From assembly GCA_902825845.1 (NCBI GenBank), contig CADECM010000074.1, positions 1 to 32,341 on the forward strand: a stretch of DNA of 32,341 nt, written 5' to 3'. The position numbers were made by a program, and so were the translations under genes. Shown here piece by piece: positions 7,590 to 15,390 of this stretch. The notes beneath the pieces are model-generated. The model was not told the DNA's origin, ran no database searches, and saw only the letters and a list, made by a program, of their open reading frames with translations. Source of the stretch: an uncultured beta proteobacterium (GTDB lineage Bacteria; Pseudomonadota; Gammaproteobacteria; Burkholderiales; SG8-41). Positions within the stretch are counted from its first letter, which is position 1. Each line of letters opens with the position of its first letter.

Positions 7590-8330
7590 TTAGCGCTTTT
7601 TCCTGCGCGCCTTCGACTCACCGCTGTCTATCAGATTCTTTAGCGATTGCGAACTGGTGAATCCGCCCTTTTCGATCCACGCCTGCGCCGCATTGGCCGG
7701 TTCGGCGATTTTTTCCAGCGCCCGCGCCGAACCATCAAAACGCAACAGAGCCTCGCGCATCTGCGCGGGAGGCAATGCCTTCAGTGCATCACGCAGTTGC
7801 GAAGCCGCGCATGTGGCCAGCATCCCGCGCAGTGGTCCGCCGGGCAAGGATTCGACGAACTTGCGCAGCTGTGTGGGGGATGACGACTCGACCATGCCAT
7901 GCCACTTCGTCACCCGTTCTGTTTTGGAGGTCCGCTGTTGTTGTGGCGCGGCGCTATCAGGCAACCGCGGATCTGCCGGGCCTGCACTTGATGCCGTGGC
8001 GAACGCCTTGCGCGCCGGCACGTTCGCGGGTGGCGCGCCCCACCGCGACAACCGGGCATCCTGCAATTCACGCCCCAGCGGATCGGCTTGACCCATCAGT
8101 TCGAGATCCTGTTCGATGCCCAGCACCTGCATCACCGCGAGATAGGCGCCCAGCGTAACGCCCGCCCCTCCCCGCTCCAGACTGCGCAAGGTCATTGGCG
8201 ACATGCCGGCGCGCGCGGCCACCTGCTTTGCAGGCAAACGCCGGCGTTGCCGCGCCAGACGCAGCCGCCCGCCAAACTGGCGCAGCAGCTTTTCGGTGAC
8301 GGGCAGCAGAGGCGCCGTTTTCTTGGCCAT
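7590..8330 (-). CDS. hipB: HipB-like XRE antitoxin/repressor with long C-terminal extension
   Basis: 246 aa. Residues about 15-75 form an XRE-type helix-turn-helix (R-L-A-R-Q-R-R-R-L-P-A-K-Q-V-A-A-R-A-G-M-S then T-L-R-S-L-E-R-G), as in HipB, which binds operator DNA and neutralises HipA. Classical HipB is under 100 aa. This one adds about 150 residues: a Pro/Ala/Ser-rich linker (about 90-130), a predicted helical region (L-R-K-F-V-E-S-L-P-G-G-P to A-L-L-R-F-D-G-S) and a basic tail K-A-R-R-K-K-R. The extension is not recognised; it might bind HipA, a target or DNA. First gene of the operon. Upstream is a cluster of TGCCA/TGGCA inverted repeats, suggesting autorepression. Confidence 0.82.
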   Translation of the reverse strand: MAKKTAPLLPVTEKLLRQFGGRLRLARQRRRLPAKQVAARAGMSPMTLRSLERGGAGVTLGAYLAVMQVLGIEQDLELMGQADPLGRELQDARLSRWGAPPANVPARKAFATASSAGPADPRLPDSAAPQQQRTSKTERVTKWHGMVESSSPTQLRKFVESLPGGPLRGMLATCAASQLRDALKALPPAQMREALLRFDGSARALEKIAEPANAAQAWIEKGGFTSSQSLKNLIDSGESKARRKKR

Positions 8331-8338
8331 AGTGACAA

Positions 8339-8443
8339 TATTATGGCATTAATATCAGAAAATAGCCATAAAAATGGCCTTATAATTATCCCGTTAGGAT
8401 ATTATTTTGTCATTATGTCGCAAGTAATGCCACAATAATGGCA
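8339..8443 (-). promoter_or_regulatory. hipBA promoter/operator region with repeated ATGGC half-sites
   Basis: AT-rich stretch directly upstream of hipB. It holds TATTATGGCATTAATA (8339-8354), a perfect GCCAT-AAAA-ATGGC inverted repeat (8365-8378), and TGCCA-CAATAA-TGGCA (8428-8443). The recurring half-site is (T)ATGGCA / TGCCAT(A). Multiple operators in front of a HipB/XRE gene are the known arrangement for toxin-antitoxin autoregulation. Confidence 0.65.
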
Positions 8444-8445
8444 CT

Positions 8446-8902
8446 TCTATGAGACTTGCGCCGTTGCGCACAAAGGGAGCCGTGAACAAGGCGCCACGGG
8501 CCGGCGCGGAAATCCCGACCTCGCACTGTGCGGTCCCGACCGTGGTCGGGAACAACGCAACAAAGCGTTTTTCCGGTGATGCCTTGCAGGTTAATGCGGT
8601 CAGCTCACCCGATCAGGCAAGCGCAGGGAAGTTGTCGGGGCGCGCCGACAGCCGCATGACAGCCCGGCATTTTCGCCAACCGGATGAAGGGGATTGGGAA
8701 ATCCCATGGCGTAACGCCACGCCGGATTCCTCGTAACTAATTGTTTTATAGGGAAATATGATGGCGCCGTTGCGGCGCCAGTATCGCCACGCGGTTCCAA
8801 TTCCGCGCGAACCACCGATGATCGCGTCACCGCGGCAGACGCGCGCGGCAACGCGCGGACGGAAAGCGACTACAGCCGCTGCCCGTCCTGCGTGGTCGGA
8901 AT
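8446..8902. other. Gene-poor spacer with several short perfect hairpins
   Basis: About 457 bp with no convincing gene; a 95-codon plus-strand frame (8449-8736) has no recognisable features. Perfect inverted repeats occur at 8534-8551 (TCCCGACC-GT-GGTCGGGA), 8690-8705 (GGGATT-GGGA-AATCCC), 8707-8719 (TGGCGT-A-ACGCCA) and 8762-8780 (TGGCGCC-GTTGC-GGCGCCA). It looks like a mosaic of dispersed repeat pieces or the remains of inserted DNA; a structured RNA is possible but unsupported. Confidence 0.45.
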
Positions 8903-9571
8903 CTAGCCGACGTGCTTGCTCAGGAACTCCAGCGAGCGGGTGCGCGCGAGCTTCGAGCTTTCGGCATGATACGAACCGCGCTGATCGCAATTGAAGCCGT
9001 GCCCGGCCGGATAGAAGTAGTGGATCTGGTTGGCGTGTGCCGCGGCGACTTCCTTGGCCTTGTCGAGCGGTATCGAGCCATCGGTCTCGCCCCAGTGGAA
9101 CATCACCGGACATTGCGGCTTCTCGCCGATCAATCCGGGAATGCCGCCGCCGTAGTACGCGATGGCGCAGGACAATCCCGGCACGCTGGAGGCCGATTTC
9201 CAGCTGCAGGTACCGCCCCAGCAATAGCCAACGATGCCGACCTTGCCTGCTGATTTCACTTCATTCAGCGAAGCGGCGACATCCTTCACCGCATCGTCCA
9301 TTTTCATTTTTTGCATCAGCGGACGCGCGATTTCGATGTCGGCCGGCGTGTAGCCCACATCCAGTCCGCGCTGCACACGGTCAAAAGACGCCGGCGCGAT
9401 CGCCAGAAAGCCGTCGGCGGCATAAGCATCGGTAACCGCCTTGATATGCGAGTTGACCCCAAAAATCTCCATGATGACAATCAAGGCGCCACGCGGCTTG
9501 CCCGCGGGGTCGGCGCGATATGCAGAGAATTTGTGGCCGTCGGCGGCGGTGAGTTCGATCATCTTGCCCAT
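8903..9571 (-). CDS. Dienelactone hydrolase family protein
   Basis: 222 aa alpha/beta hydrolase of the dienelactone hydrolase family, which in aromatic degradation opens dienelactone to maleylacetate but often acts on other esters. The Cys-Asp-His triad is complete: nucleophile Cys117 in G-Y-C-W-G-G, Asp164 in G-E-T-D-G-S-I-P and His191 in A-G-H-G-F-N-C. The supporting Glu35 in M-E-I-F-G is present. Spacing fits the family. ATG at 9569-9571 is preceded by a good Shine-Dalgarno (AGGAG, minus strand near 9579-9583). No catechol pathway genes are near, so the substrate is unknown and a general carboxymethylenebutenolidase-like role is the limit of what can be said. Confidence 0.9.
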   Translation of the reverse strand: MGKMIELTAADGHKFSAYRADPAGKPRGALIVIMEIFGVNSHIKAVTDAYAADGFLAIAPASFDRVQRGLDVGYTPADIEIARPLMQKMKMDDAVKDVAASLNEVKSAGKVGIVGYCWGGTCSWKSASSVPGLSCAIAYYGGGIPGLIGEKPQCPVMFHWGETDGSIPLDKAKEVAAAHANQIHYFYPAGHGFNCDQRGSYHAESSKLARTRSLEFLSKHVG

Positions 9572-9642
9572 TGTTCAGTCTCCTGTTTGGTTGGTCGCCT
9601 GAAGGCGTGCGCAGATACGCGCGCCGGTATATTAGTGCTTTT

Positions 9643-10770
9643 TCAGGCGCTCTGGCGCGGCGGCGGCGCGCGCAGTTCCACAGGATCGCGAAAGCGCTGG
9701 CGTATGGCCTCGATTTCCGGAAGGATTTCCACAAACAAATTGACAAGATTCGGGTCAAAGTGGCTGCCCGCGTTCTCGTTCAGAAAAGCGATGGCCTGCT
9801 CCACCGACCACGCCACTTTATAGGGCCTGATGGAGGTAAGCGCGTCGAATACGTCGCAGATCGCGACGATACGTGCCTCCACGGGGATGGCTTCGCCCGC
9901 CAGCGCATTCGGATAGCCGCTGCCATCCCATTTCTCGTGGTGGTGCTGCGCGATTGAACATGCCACCTGAAGCACCGGCGCGGAATGATTGCCGAGCATT
10001 TCAACGCCATACTCGACATGCTGACGCATGATCACCTGTTCTTCGTCATTCAAGCGCCCCTTCTTGAGCAGAATATGGTCGGGCACGCCGATCTTGCCGA
10101 TATCGTGCAGCGGACTGGCCATGTAAATCATTTCGGTCAGATGCGCATTGATGCCGGCGGCCCGCGCCAGCGCGCGGCAACTGTGGCTGACGCGCGTTAC
10201 GTGATTGCCCGTATCGTTATCGCGGAATTCGCCGGCCTTGGCCAGGCGTCGCAAAATCTCGGTTTGCGATTCCTTCAGTTCCTCGGTGCGCTCGGCAACC
10301 TTCAACTCGAGAATCTCATTCTGCCGCTCGCGCTCCTTGTACAGCATGCGCACTTCAAGATGATTGCGAATGCGATGCTGGAACTCGGTGTCGACGAACG
10401 GCTTCGAAATATAGTCGCGTGCGCCCTCCTGCAACGCCTGCAGGCGCACATCATTGCCCTCATGCGCAGTCAGCACGATCACCGGCATGAACGCGCCGTT
10501 CAGATGACCCTTGAGCTGGCGCATCACGTCGATCCCGGTCATTACCGGCATTTCCATGTCGAGCAGAATCAGATCGTAAGGCTTCGCCGCGTACGATGGC
10601 GCCACGCGGGTGGGATCGGAGGTCACCTCGACATTGGTGTATCTGTGCTTGCGGAGCATGACCTCCATCAGGTCCAACTGATCCGGATTATCGTCGACCA
10701 CCAGGATGCGCGCGCCGCGTATCCGCGTATCGAGGTCCTGACCCACCAGTATCTGCAGCGTCGTACTCAC
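9643..10770 (-). CDS. Response regulator with HD-GYP domain (probable c-di-GMP phosphodiesterase)
   Basis: 375 aa. Residues 21-140 are a receiver domain: acidic pair D26-D27, phosphoacceptor D71 (I-L-L-D-M-E-M-P), T101 and K123. A short coiled-coil linker (about 140-175, E-R-E-R-Q-N-E-I-L-E-L-K-V-A-E-R-T-E-E-L) leads to an HD-GYP domain: H-D-I-G-K at 221-225, H-H-H-E-K-W-D-G-S-G-Y-P at 275-286 and D-V-F-D-A-L-T-S at 305-312. HD-GYP enzymes hydrolyse cyclic di-GMP with a metal centre and all ligand motifs are present. Start is GTG at 10768-10770 with GGAG seven bases upstream; the nearby ATG is out of frame. No sensor kinase is adjacent, so the partner is encoded elsewhere. Confidence 0.93.
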   Translation of the reverse strand: MSTTLQILVGQDLDTRIRGARILVVDDNPDQLDLMEVMLRKHRYTNVEVTSDPTRVAPSYAAKPYDLILLDMEMPVMTGIDVMRQLKGHLNGAFMPVIVLTAHEGNDVRLQALQEGARDYISKPFVDTEFQHRIRNHLEVRMLYKERERQNEILELKVAERTEELKESQTEILRRLAKAGEFRDNDTGNHVTRVSHSCRALARAAGINAHLTEMIYMASPLHDIGKIGVPDHILLKKGRLNDEEQVIMRQHVEYGVEMLGNHSAPVLQVACSIAQHHHEKWDGSGYPNALAGEAIPVEARIVAICDVFDALTSIRPYKVAWSVEQAIAFLNENAGSHFDPNLVNLFVEILPEIEAIRQRFRDPVELRAPPPRQSA

Positions 10771-11142
10771 GCCGCCGCTCCATGGCGCGAGGACAAACAG
10801 TCTCGCGTTTTACCTGCAGGAATTGGCACCCCGATATCCACGACGTAACTTGTCCTTGTTAAGGTCTTTATTCTGGCTTCCTACGTTTCACAATCCGTCC
10901 ACAAATCTTTCACCCCGTCACAAGAGCAATTGTGCACCAGCGCACACGCGAATCCGACGATACGAGTAACAGACGCTTTACAATTTACAATCATATTACA
11001 AGTAAAAGCCACGGTCGCGATCATGCCGTCATGCGCCATCTCTCACAATTAACCGTATTTGACATGATTTTCTTTACCACAATGTCAAATTGCCACGGAC
11101 TCCAATCACCATTCGAAGAAAGCAGCGCCGTGCGCCGCGAAC
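10771..11142. other. Intergenic region upstream of the HD-GYP regulator, AT-rich, with one clear inverted repeat
   Basis: 372 bp with no convincing gene. The half near 10980-11100 is AT-rich. It includes a perfect 9-bp inverted repeat (11057-11065 and 11082-11090) and a TGTGC / GCACA pair (10931-10935, 10942-10946). It should contain the promoter of the regulator and the terminator of the oxidoreductase at 11143; I could not place either with confidence. Confidence 0.5.
11057..11090. promoter_or_regulatory. Perfect inverted repeat ATTTGACAT-16-ATGTCAAAT (operator-like)
   Basis: Arms 11057-11065 and 11082-11090 are exact reverse complements around 16 nt. Arm size and spacing resemble a dimeric regulator site, or a stem with a large loop. 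Each arm contains TTGACA-like sequence. Confidence 0.45.
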
Positions 11143-12147
11143 TCAGCTTGCAGCGACCGTCACAATTTTGCGCTCTTCAATCGACTTCAGCACCGCATTG
11201 GTCACCGCAACCGTATAGGCACTGTCATCGCCGTCCGGCAGGTTGCTGCGCAGGCCCCGCAGCTCCCCCTCAAAGGCCAGCACCTGCAGCTCATACGCCG
11301 GGCTCGCCGCAAAACGCTCCACGTTGCTGCCGTTTTTATCGCGCACCGTGACGGTGTGTTCGGTGGCCCAGCGCAGCGGCGAGGTCACCAGCGTTGCCTC
11401 GGTGCCCTCGATCAGTAGATTGTTTTCCCCCTGCGGCACTTCGCGCGTGGCACGCACCTGCGCGTGTGCGCCACCCTGCAGCCGCCCCTGCACGGTAAAG
11501 CTGTCGTCCGCGTGACCGTCACGCCGGTCAGGATGAGTAAAGGCGCTTACTTCGACGAACTTCTGCCCGCTCACCCATTGCGTCAGATCGAGCAGATGCA
11601 CGCCCACGTCGTACATCACGCCGCTTTGTGCATTGTCGAGGCGCCAGGTCTTGCGCGGCGGCATCGCGGACGTGCGCTCCAGCGACATGGAGACGATCCT
11701 GCCCAGCCGTCCCGATCGCACGATTTCGCGCGCGCGCGTGACCGCCGCGTCCATGCGAATCTGATGCGCGATGCGCAGGATCACGCCGGCCCGTTTGCAG
11801 GCCTCACTCATCTCGCGCGCGTGCGCGGCGAGCATCGCGAACGGCTTTTCGCACAGCATGTGCTTTTGCGCGCGCGCGCCGGCGAGCACCGCTTCGTGGT
11901 GCATCGCATTGGGCAGCGCGATGTACACCGCATCCACGTCGGGATCAGCCATCAGCGCACTGAGATCGGCATGCGCCTTCGTCACGCCGAAGCGCTCGGC
12001 AAACGCCTTGCTTTTTTCGGCTGTGCTGCCCAGACAGGCGACGATTCGCGACCCCGTACTTTTCACCATCGCCGGCGCGACGAAGTCCGCAGCCGCCCAT
12101 CCCAATCCCACCACGCCCCAGCGTACTGGCGTTACCGTCGCATTCAT
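11143..12147 (-). CDS. Gfo/Idh/MocA family NAD(P)-dependent oxidoreductase
   Basis: 334 aa. The N-terminal Rossmann fold has G-V-V-G-L-G-W-A-A (11-19), where the final Gly of GxGxxG is Ala. E-K-P-F is at 100-103, with Lys101 the family active-site Lys. The C-terminal domain has Y-D-V-G-V-H-L-L-D-L, the usual catalytic His block. It belongs to the dehydrogenases acting on sugars, inositol or dihydrodiols; the specific substrate is not recognisable. ATG overlaps the stop of the nitronate monooxygenase-like gene by 4 nt (ATGA), so the two are cotranscribed and coupled. Only weakly similar to the family member at 903-1913. Confidence 0.87.
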   Translation of the reverse strand: MNATVTPVRWGVVGLGWAAADFVAPAMVKSTGSRIVACLGSTAEKSKAFAERFGVTKAHADLSALMADPDVDAVYIALPNAMHHEAVLAGARAQKHMLCEKPFAMLAAHAREMSEACKRAGVILRIAHQIRMDAAVTRAREIVRSGRLGRIVSMSLERTSAMPPRKTWRLDNAQSGVMYDVGVHLLDLTQWVSGQKFVEVSAFTHPDRRDGHADDSFTVQGRLQGGAHAQVRATREVPQGENNLLIEGTEATLVTSPLRWATEHTVTVRDKNGSNVERFAASPAYELQVLAFEGELRGLRSNLPDGDDSAYTVAVTNAVLKSIEERKIVTVAAS

Positions 12148-13112
12148 ACCGCTGCTCCTTCCGTCAGCTTGCGCCGCGCTTCCCGGTATTCTGTTTCCAT
12201 CCGATCCACCAGTTCGGCCACGCTGGGCACATCGTCGATATCGCCCACGCCCTGTCCCGCGCCCCAGATATCCGTCCAGGTCCTGGCGCGCTCATCGCGG
12301 CTGCGGTACTGGCCCGCCGTCTCGTTGATCGGCAGATTGTTCGGGTCCAGCCCGGCATTGCGAATGCTGCCGGCCAGATAGCTGCCATGCACGCCCGAGA
12401 ACAGCGGCGTGTAGACAATGTCGCCCGACTTGGAATCAACGATCATCTGCTTGTAGCCCGGTTTTGCCGCCGACTCGCGCGTCGCGATAAAGCGCGTGCC
12501 GATGTAGGCGAGATCGCAGCCCATCGCCTCGGCGGCCAGTATCGCCGAGCCGTTGGTGATCGCGCCCGACAGCACCAGCGGTCCCTGGTGAATGCGCCGA
12601 ATCTCATTCACCAGTGCAAACGGATTGAGCGTTCCGGCATGGCCGCCCGCGCCGCTGCATACCGCGATCAGACCATCGACACCCGCTTCCAGCGCCTTCT
12701 CCGCGTGGCGCACCTTGACCACGTCGTGAAATACCAGCCCACCATAGGCGTGCACCCGCGGCACGATCTCGGTAGGCGCCGACAACGACGTAATCACGAT
12801 CGGCACCTTGTGCGCGAGCACCACTTCAGTGTCGTGTTCAAGCCGCTTGTTCGCCCTGTTTACAATCAGATTTACCGCGAACGGCGCGACTTTCCGATCC
12901 GGATGTGCTTTCGCATACTGCGCCAGCTCGGTTTCAATGCGCGTCAGCCACTTGTCGAGTTCCTCTTGCGGCCGCGCATTCAGCGACGGAAACGAACCTA
13001 TGACACCGGCCTTGCATTGCTCAATCACCAGTTCGGCGCCGGACACAATAAACATCGGCGACGCGAGTACCGGCAGGCGCAGGTGCTGACGCAGACTGGC
13101 AGGAAGACTCAT
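12144..13112 (-). CDS. Nitronate monooxygenase / 2-nitropropane dioxygenase family flavoprotein
   Basis: 322 aa TIM-barrel FMN protein. Seen: N-terminal L-P-V-L-A-S-P-M-F-I-V-S-G (13-25); F-A-V-N-L-I-V-N; phosphate-binding G-A-G-G-H-A-G at 154-160 with the His158 position; A-I-T-N-G at 184-188; and Y-I-G-T-R-F-I-A-T-R-E-S (203-213), the FMN phosphate end. These are typical of the nitronate monooxygenase family, which oxidises alkyl nitronates; many members have other or unknown roles. ATG at 13110-13112 has AAAGG at a suitable distance. The AT-rich word at 13122-13135 lies in its leader. Coupled by ATGA to the downstream Gfo/Idh/MocA gene. Confidence 0.88.
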   Translation of the reverse strand: MSLPASLRQHLRLPVLASPMFIVSGAELVIEQCKAGVIGSFPSLNARPQEELDKWLTRIETELAQYAKAHPDRKVAPFAVNLIVNRANKRLEHDTEVVLAHKVPIVITSLSAPTEIVPRVHAYGGLVFHDVVKVRHAEKALEAGVDGLIAVCSGAGGHAGTLNPFALVNEIRRIHQGPLVLSGAITNGSAILAAEAMGCDLAYIGTRFIATRESAAKPGYKQMIVDSKSGDIVYTPLFSGVHGSYLAGSIRNAGLDPNNLPINETAGQYRSRDERARTWTDIWGAGQGVGDIDDVPSVAELVDRMETEYREARRKLTEGAAV

Positions 13113-13115
13113 TAT

Positions 13116-13397
13116 TTAACCTTTTGTTTTTAAACGATTATTTCGAGATCGTCGGCGCTGCAGTTGCAAACGCCGCACCGCGTCGACATGGACCTGAAGC
13201 GCCAGGCTGCACGCAATTTCGGTGTCATGCCTGACCCGCTCGCGCAGCGTGGCGAAGCGCGCATTATGCATGCAGGACGCGGTACGTGCGAATTGCGCCA
13301 GTCCGCCAAGCAGACTTGCGCGCGTGTTTGCGGCGCGTGATCGATGGCGCGCACCGTCCAAACGCAGACCGGGCGCGCGGTTGGATAATCCCAACAA
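13116..13397 (-). CDS. Possible small protein, 93 aa, weakly phasin-like
   Basis: An open frame ending 3 nt before the nitronate monooxygenase ATG. Most codons have GC-rich third positions like neighbouring genes, until the last dozen, which enter the AT-rich word. The middle (A-R-F-A-T-L-R-E-R-V-R-H-D-T-E-I-A-C-S-L-A-L) reads as an amphipathic helix, recalling short phasin-type granule proteins, but the match is only an impression. The start is unsure and the N-terminus would leave only 42 bp to the divergent nudC. It may be a decayed gene or chance. If it is not real, 13113-13439 is a 327-bp intergenic region holding the promoters of two divergent operons. Confidence 0.3.
   Translation of the reverse strand: MLGLSNRAPGLRLDGARHRSRAANTRASLLGGLAQFARTASCMHNARFATLRERVRHDTEIACSLALQVHVDAVRRLQLQRRRSRNNRLKTKG
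13122..13135 (+). repeat. AT-rich recurrent word, degenerate copy (TTTTGTTTTTAAAC)
   Basis: Shares the exact 12-mer TTTGTTTTTAAA (13123-13134) with 15405-15416, beside the palindromic copy. The leading AAGTA part is replaced by AACCT. It lies in the leader of the minus-strand flavoprotein gene. Confidence 0.4.
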
Positions 13398-13439
13398 ATC
13401 GGCGAAAATCTCCCCTCAATTCATCGACAGGCGCAACCC

Positions 13440-14273
13440 ATGAGCAAAGACTATCAGCCGCACTTCAAGCCTCCCGAGACGCGCAGCGGCGACGCACTAT
13501 GGTTTGCGTTTCACGAAGGCCGCGTGCTGGTGCGCATGAATCACGACACGCCGTCGGTGATGTCCTGCACGCACCCCAGCCATCACGGCCTGGAAGTGGT
13601 GCAGGAGCACTATCTCGGCACCTACGGCGGAGAGCATTGCTACGCCGCCGAACTGGCGGCGGCGCAAATTGCACCTAACGGGCACACCCTGCTCGGCCTG
13701 CGCGATCTGCTGGGCCATGTCGACGATACGCTGGCGGGCATTTCCGGCCGCGCGTACCAGATCCTCGAATGGAATCGCAACCACAAATTCTGCGGCCGCT
13801 GCGGCGGCGAAACCGAGCCGCGCGGCGACGAACGCGCGCGTACCTGCCCCACGTGCAAGCGCACCAGTTACCCGCCGGTGGCGCCGGTGATCATGATTCT
13901 GATCACGCATGGCCGCAAGATGCTGCTCGCGCGCAAGGTGGGCTGGGGCAATACGCGCTACTCGGCGCTGGCCGGTTTTGTCGAGCCCGGGGAAACGCTC
14001 GAGTCCACCGTGATCCGCGAAACGCGCGAGGAAGTCGGTGTCGAAATCAAGAACATCCGCTATTTCGGCAGTCAGCCGTGGCCGTTCCCCAACAACCTGA
14101 TGATCGCCTTCACCGCCGAGTACGCGGGTAGCCCGGTCAAACCTGACGGCGTGGAAATCGAGCACGCCGAATTTTTCGATGCCGATGAATTGCCCAACCT
14201 GCCGCCGGGCATCAGCATTTCGCGGCGCATGATCAACACCGTCGGTGCCGAACTGCGCAAACTGCCCAAATGA
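13440..14273 (+). CDS. nudC: NAD(+)/NADH diphosphatase, NudC type
   Basis: 277 aa Nudix hydrolase that splits NAD(H) to NMN(H) and AMP, and in E. coli removes NAD caps from RNA. The zinc ribbon is intact: Cys118/Cys121 (F-C-G-R-C-G) and Cys136/Cys139 (T-C-P-T-C). The Nudix box G-x5-E-x7-R-E-x-x-E-E-x-G runs from Gly179 to Val201 with catalytic Glu197/198. The NudC signature S-Q-P-W-P-F-P is at 211-217, which separates NADH pyrophosphatases from other Nudix enzymes. The stop overlaps the tal start as ATGA, so nudC-tal is a coupled pair. Confidence 0.95.
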   Translation: MSKDYQPHFKPPETRSGDALWFAFHEGRVLVRMNHDTPSVMSCTHPSHHGLEVVQEHYLGTYGGEHCYAAELAAAQIAPNGHTLLGLRDLLGHVDDTLAGISGRAYQILEWNRNHKFCGRCGGETEPRGDERARTCPTCKRTSYPPVAPVIMILITHGRKMLLARKVGWGNTRYSALAGFVEPGETLESTVIRETREEVGVEIKNIRYFGSQPWPFPNNLMIAFTAEYAGSPVKPDGVEIEHAEFFDADELPNLPPGISISRRMINTVGAELRKLPK

Positions 14274-15346
14274 ATCCCCTGCTGCAAACCAAACAACTCT
14301 GCCAGAGCATCTGCCTCGACAACCTGTCGCGCACGCTGATCCGCGAAGGCGGCCTGCAACGGCTGATCGATGAGGACGGCATCAGCGGCGTCACCTCCAA
14401 TCCGGCAATCTTTTTCAATGCCATCAGCAAGAGTCCCTACTACCAGAACGACGTCACGCGACTGAAATCTGCAAAAACCGCAGCCGAGCCGCTGTATGAA
14501 GCGCTGGTGATTCCCGATATTCAGGCTGCGTGCGATTTGCTGCTGCCTGAATACGAGCGCAGCCATGGCCGCGACGGCTACGTCAGCCTCGAAGTGTCGC
14601 CCGCGCTGGCGCACGATGCGGCGGGCACCATCGCCGCGGGACTGCGGCTCAAAGGCGCGGTGCAGCGCAGGAACCTGCTGATCAAGGTGCCGGCTACACC
14701 TGCCGGGCTGATCGCCATCGAAGAACTGATCGCCCAAGGCTGTTCGGTCAACGTCACGCTGATGTTTTCGCTGACGCATGTCGATGCCGTGGCACGGGCT
14801 TACGTGCGCGGCCTGCAGCAGCTGGTGGATGGCGGCGGTGACCCGCGCGCGGTGAAATCGGTCGCCAGCCTGTTTCTGTCGCGCGTCGAAACACTGGTCG
14901 ACAAACAGCTGGAAAGCATGGGCGGCGCGGCTCTGGCGCTGCGTGGCAAGGCCGGCGTGGCATTGGCGAAGCTTGCTTATCGCGCGTACCAGCGAACGTT
15001 CGCGGCGGATGAATTCGCCAAACTCGCGGTGCACGGCGCGCAACCGCAATTCATGCTGTGGGCCAGCACCGGCACCAAGAATCCCGCCTACAGCGATGTG
15101 CTGTATGTTGAATCGCTGATCGGCAACGACACCATCAATACCGTGCCCGACGCCACGCTGGCGGCGTTTCGCGATCATGGCAAGGCCGCGGCAACGCTCG
15201 AAACAGGCATGAACGACGCACAGGCGCACTTCGATGCGCTGGCTGGCGCGGGCATCGATATGCATCAGGTGGGCGAAGCATTGCAAGTGGAAGGCGTGAA
15301 ACTATTCGAACAGGCGTTTGATCAGCTGCTGACGCTGCTGGCCTGA
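14270..15346 (+). CDS. tal: Transaldolase
   Basis: 358 aa, the longer bacterial form. Transaldolase moves a dihydroxyacetone unit between sugar phosphates in the non-oxidative pentose phosphate pathway. The Schiff-base Lys is Lys139 in N-L-L-I-K-V-P-A-T. Other family blocks are L-D-N-L-S-R (16-21, Asp17), G-V-T-S-N-P-A-I-F (40-48), S-L-E-V-S-P (106-111), N-V-T-L-M-F-S and W-A-S-T-G-T-K-N-P-A-Y-S-D. ATG at 14270 shares the ATGA overlap with nudC. It converges on dnaQ, with a perfect AT-rich palindrome between the two stops. Confidence 0.95.
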   Translation: MNPLLQTKQLCQSICLDNLSRTLIREGGLQRLIDEDGISGVTSNPAIFFNAISKSPYYQNDVTRLKSAKTAAEPLYEALVIPDIQAACDLLLPEYERSHGRDGYVSLEVSPALAHDAAGTIAAGLRLKGAVQRRNLLIKVPATPAGLIAIEELIAQGCSVNVTLMFSLTHVDAVARAYVRGLQQLVDGGGDPRAVKSVASLFLSRVETLVDKQLESMGGAALALRGKAGVALAKLAYRAYQRTFAADEFAKLAVHGAQPQFMLWASTGTKNPAYSDVLYVESLIGNDTINTVPDATLAAFRDHGKAAATLETGMNDAQAHFDALAGAGIDMHQVGEALQVEGVKLFEQAFDQLLTLLA

Positions 15347-15390
15347 GACGGCCCGCGCGCTGGCGCCGGACGCGGCAACGCCCGCCACAA

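Noticed and set aside
8449..8736. 95-codon plus-strand frame as a gene
   Set aside because: No recognisable domain, no good ribosome binding site, and it runs through several inverted repeats that look non-coding.
6094..8902. tRNA-Val as attachment site of an island carrying hipBA
   Set aside because: The 3' end of the tRNA (GGTTCGATCCCAGT...) has no second copy downstream and no integrase gene is present in the window.
14072..15286. Minus-strand 404-codon frame opposite transaldolase and the nudC end
   Set aside because: Long only because of GC-rich codon bias; the plus strand encodes complete tal with its active-site motifs.
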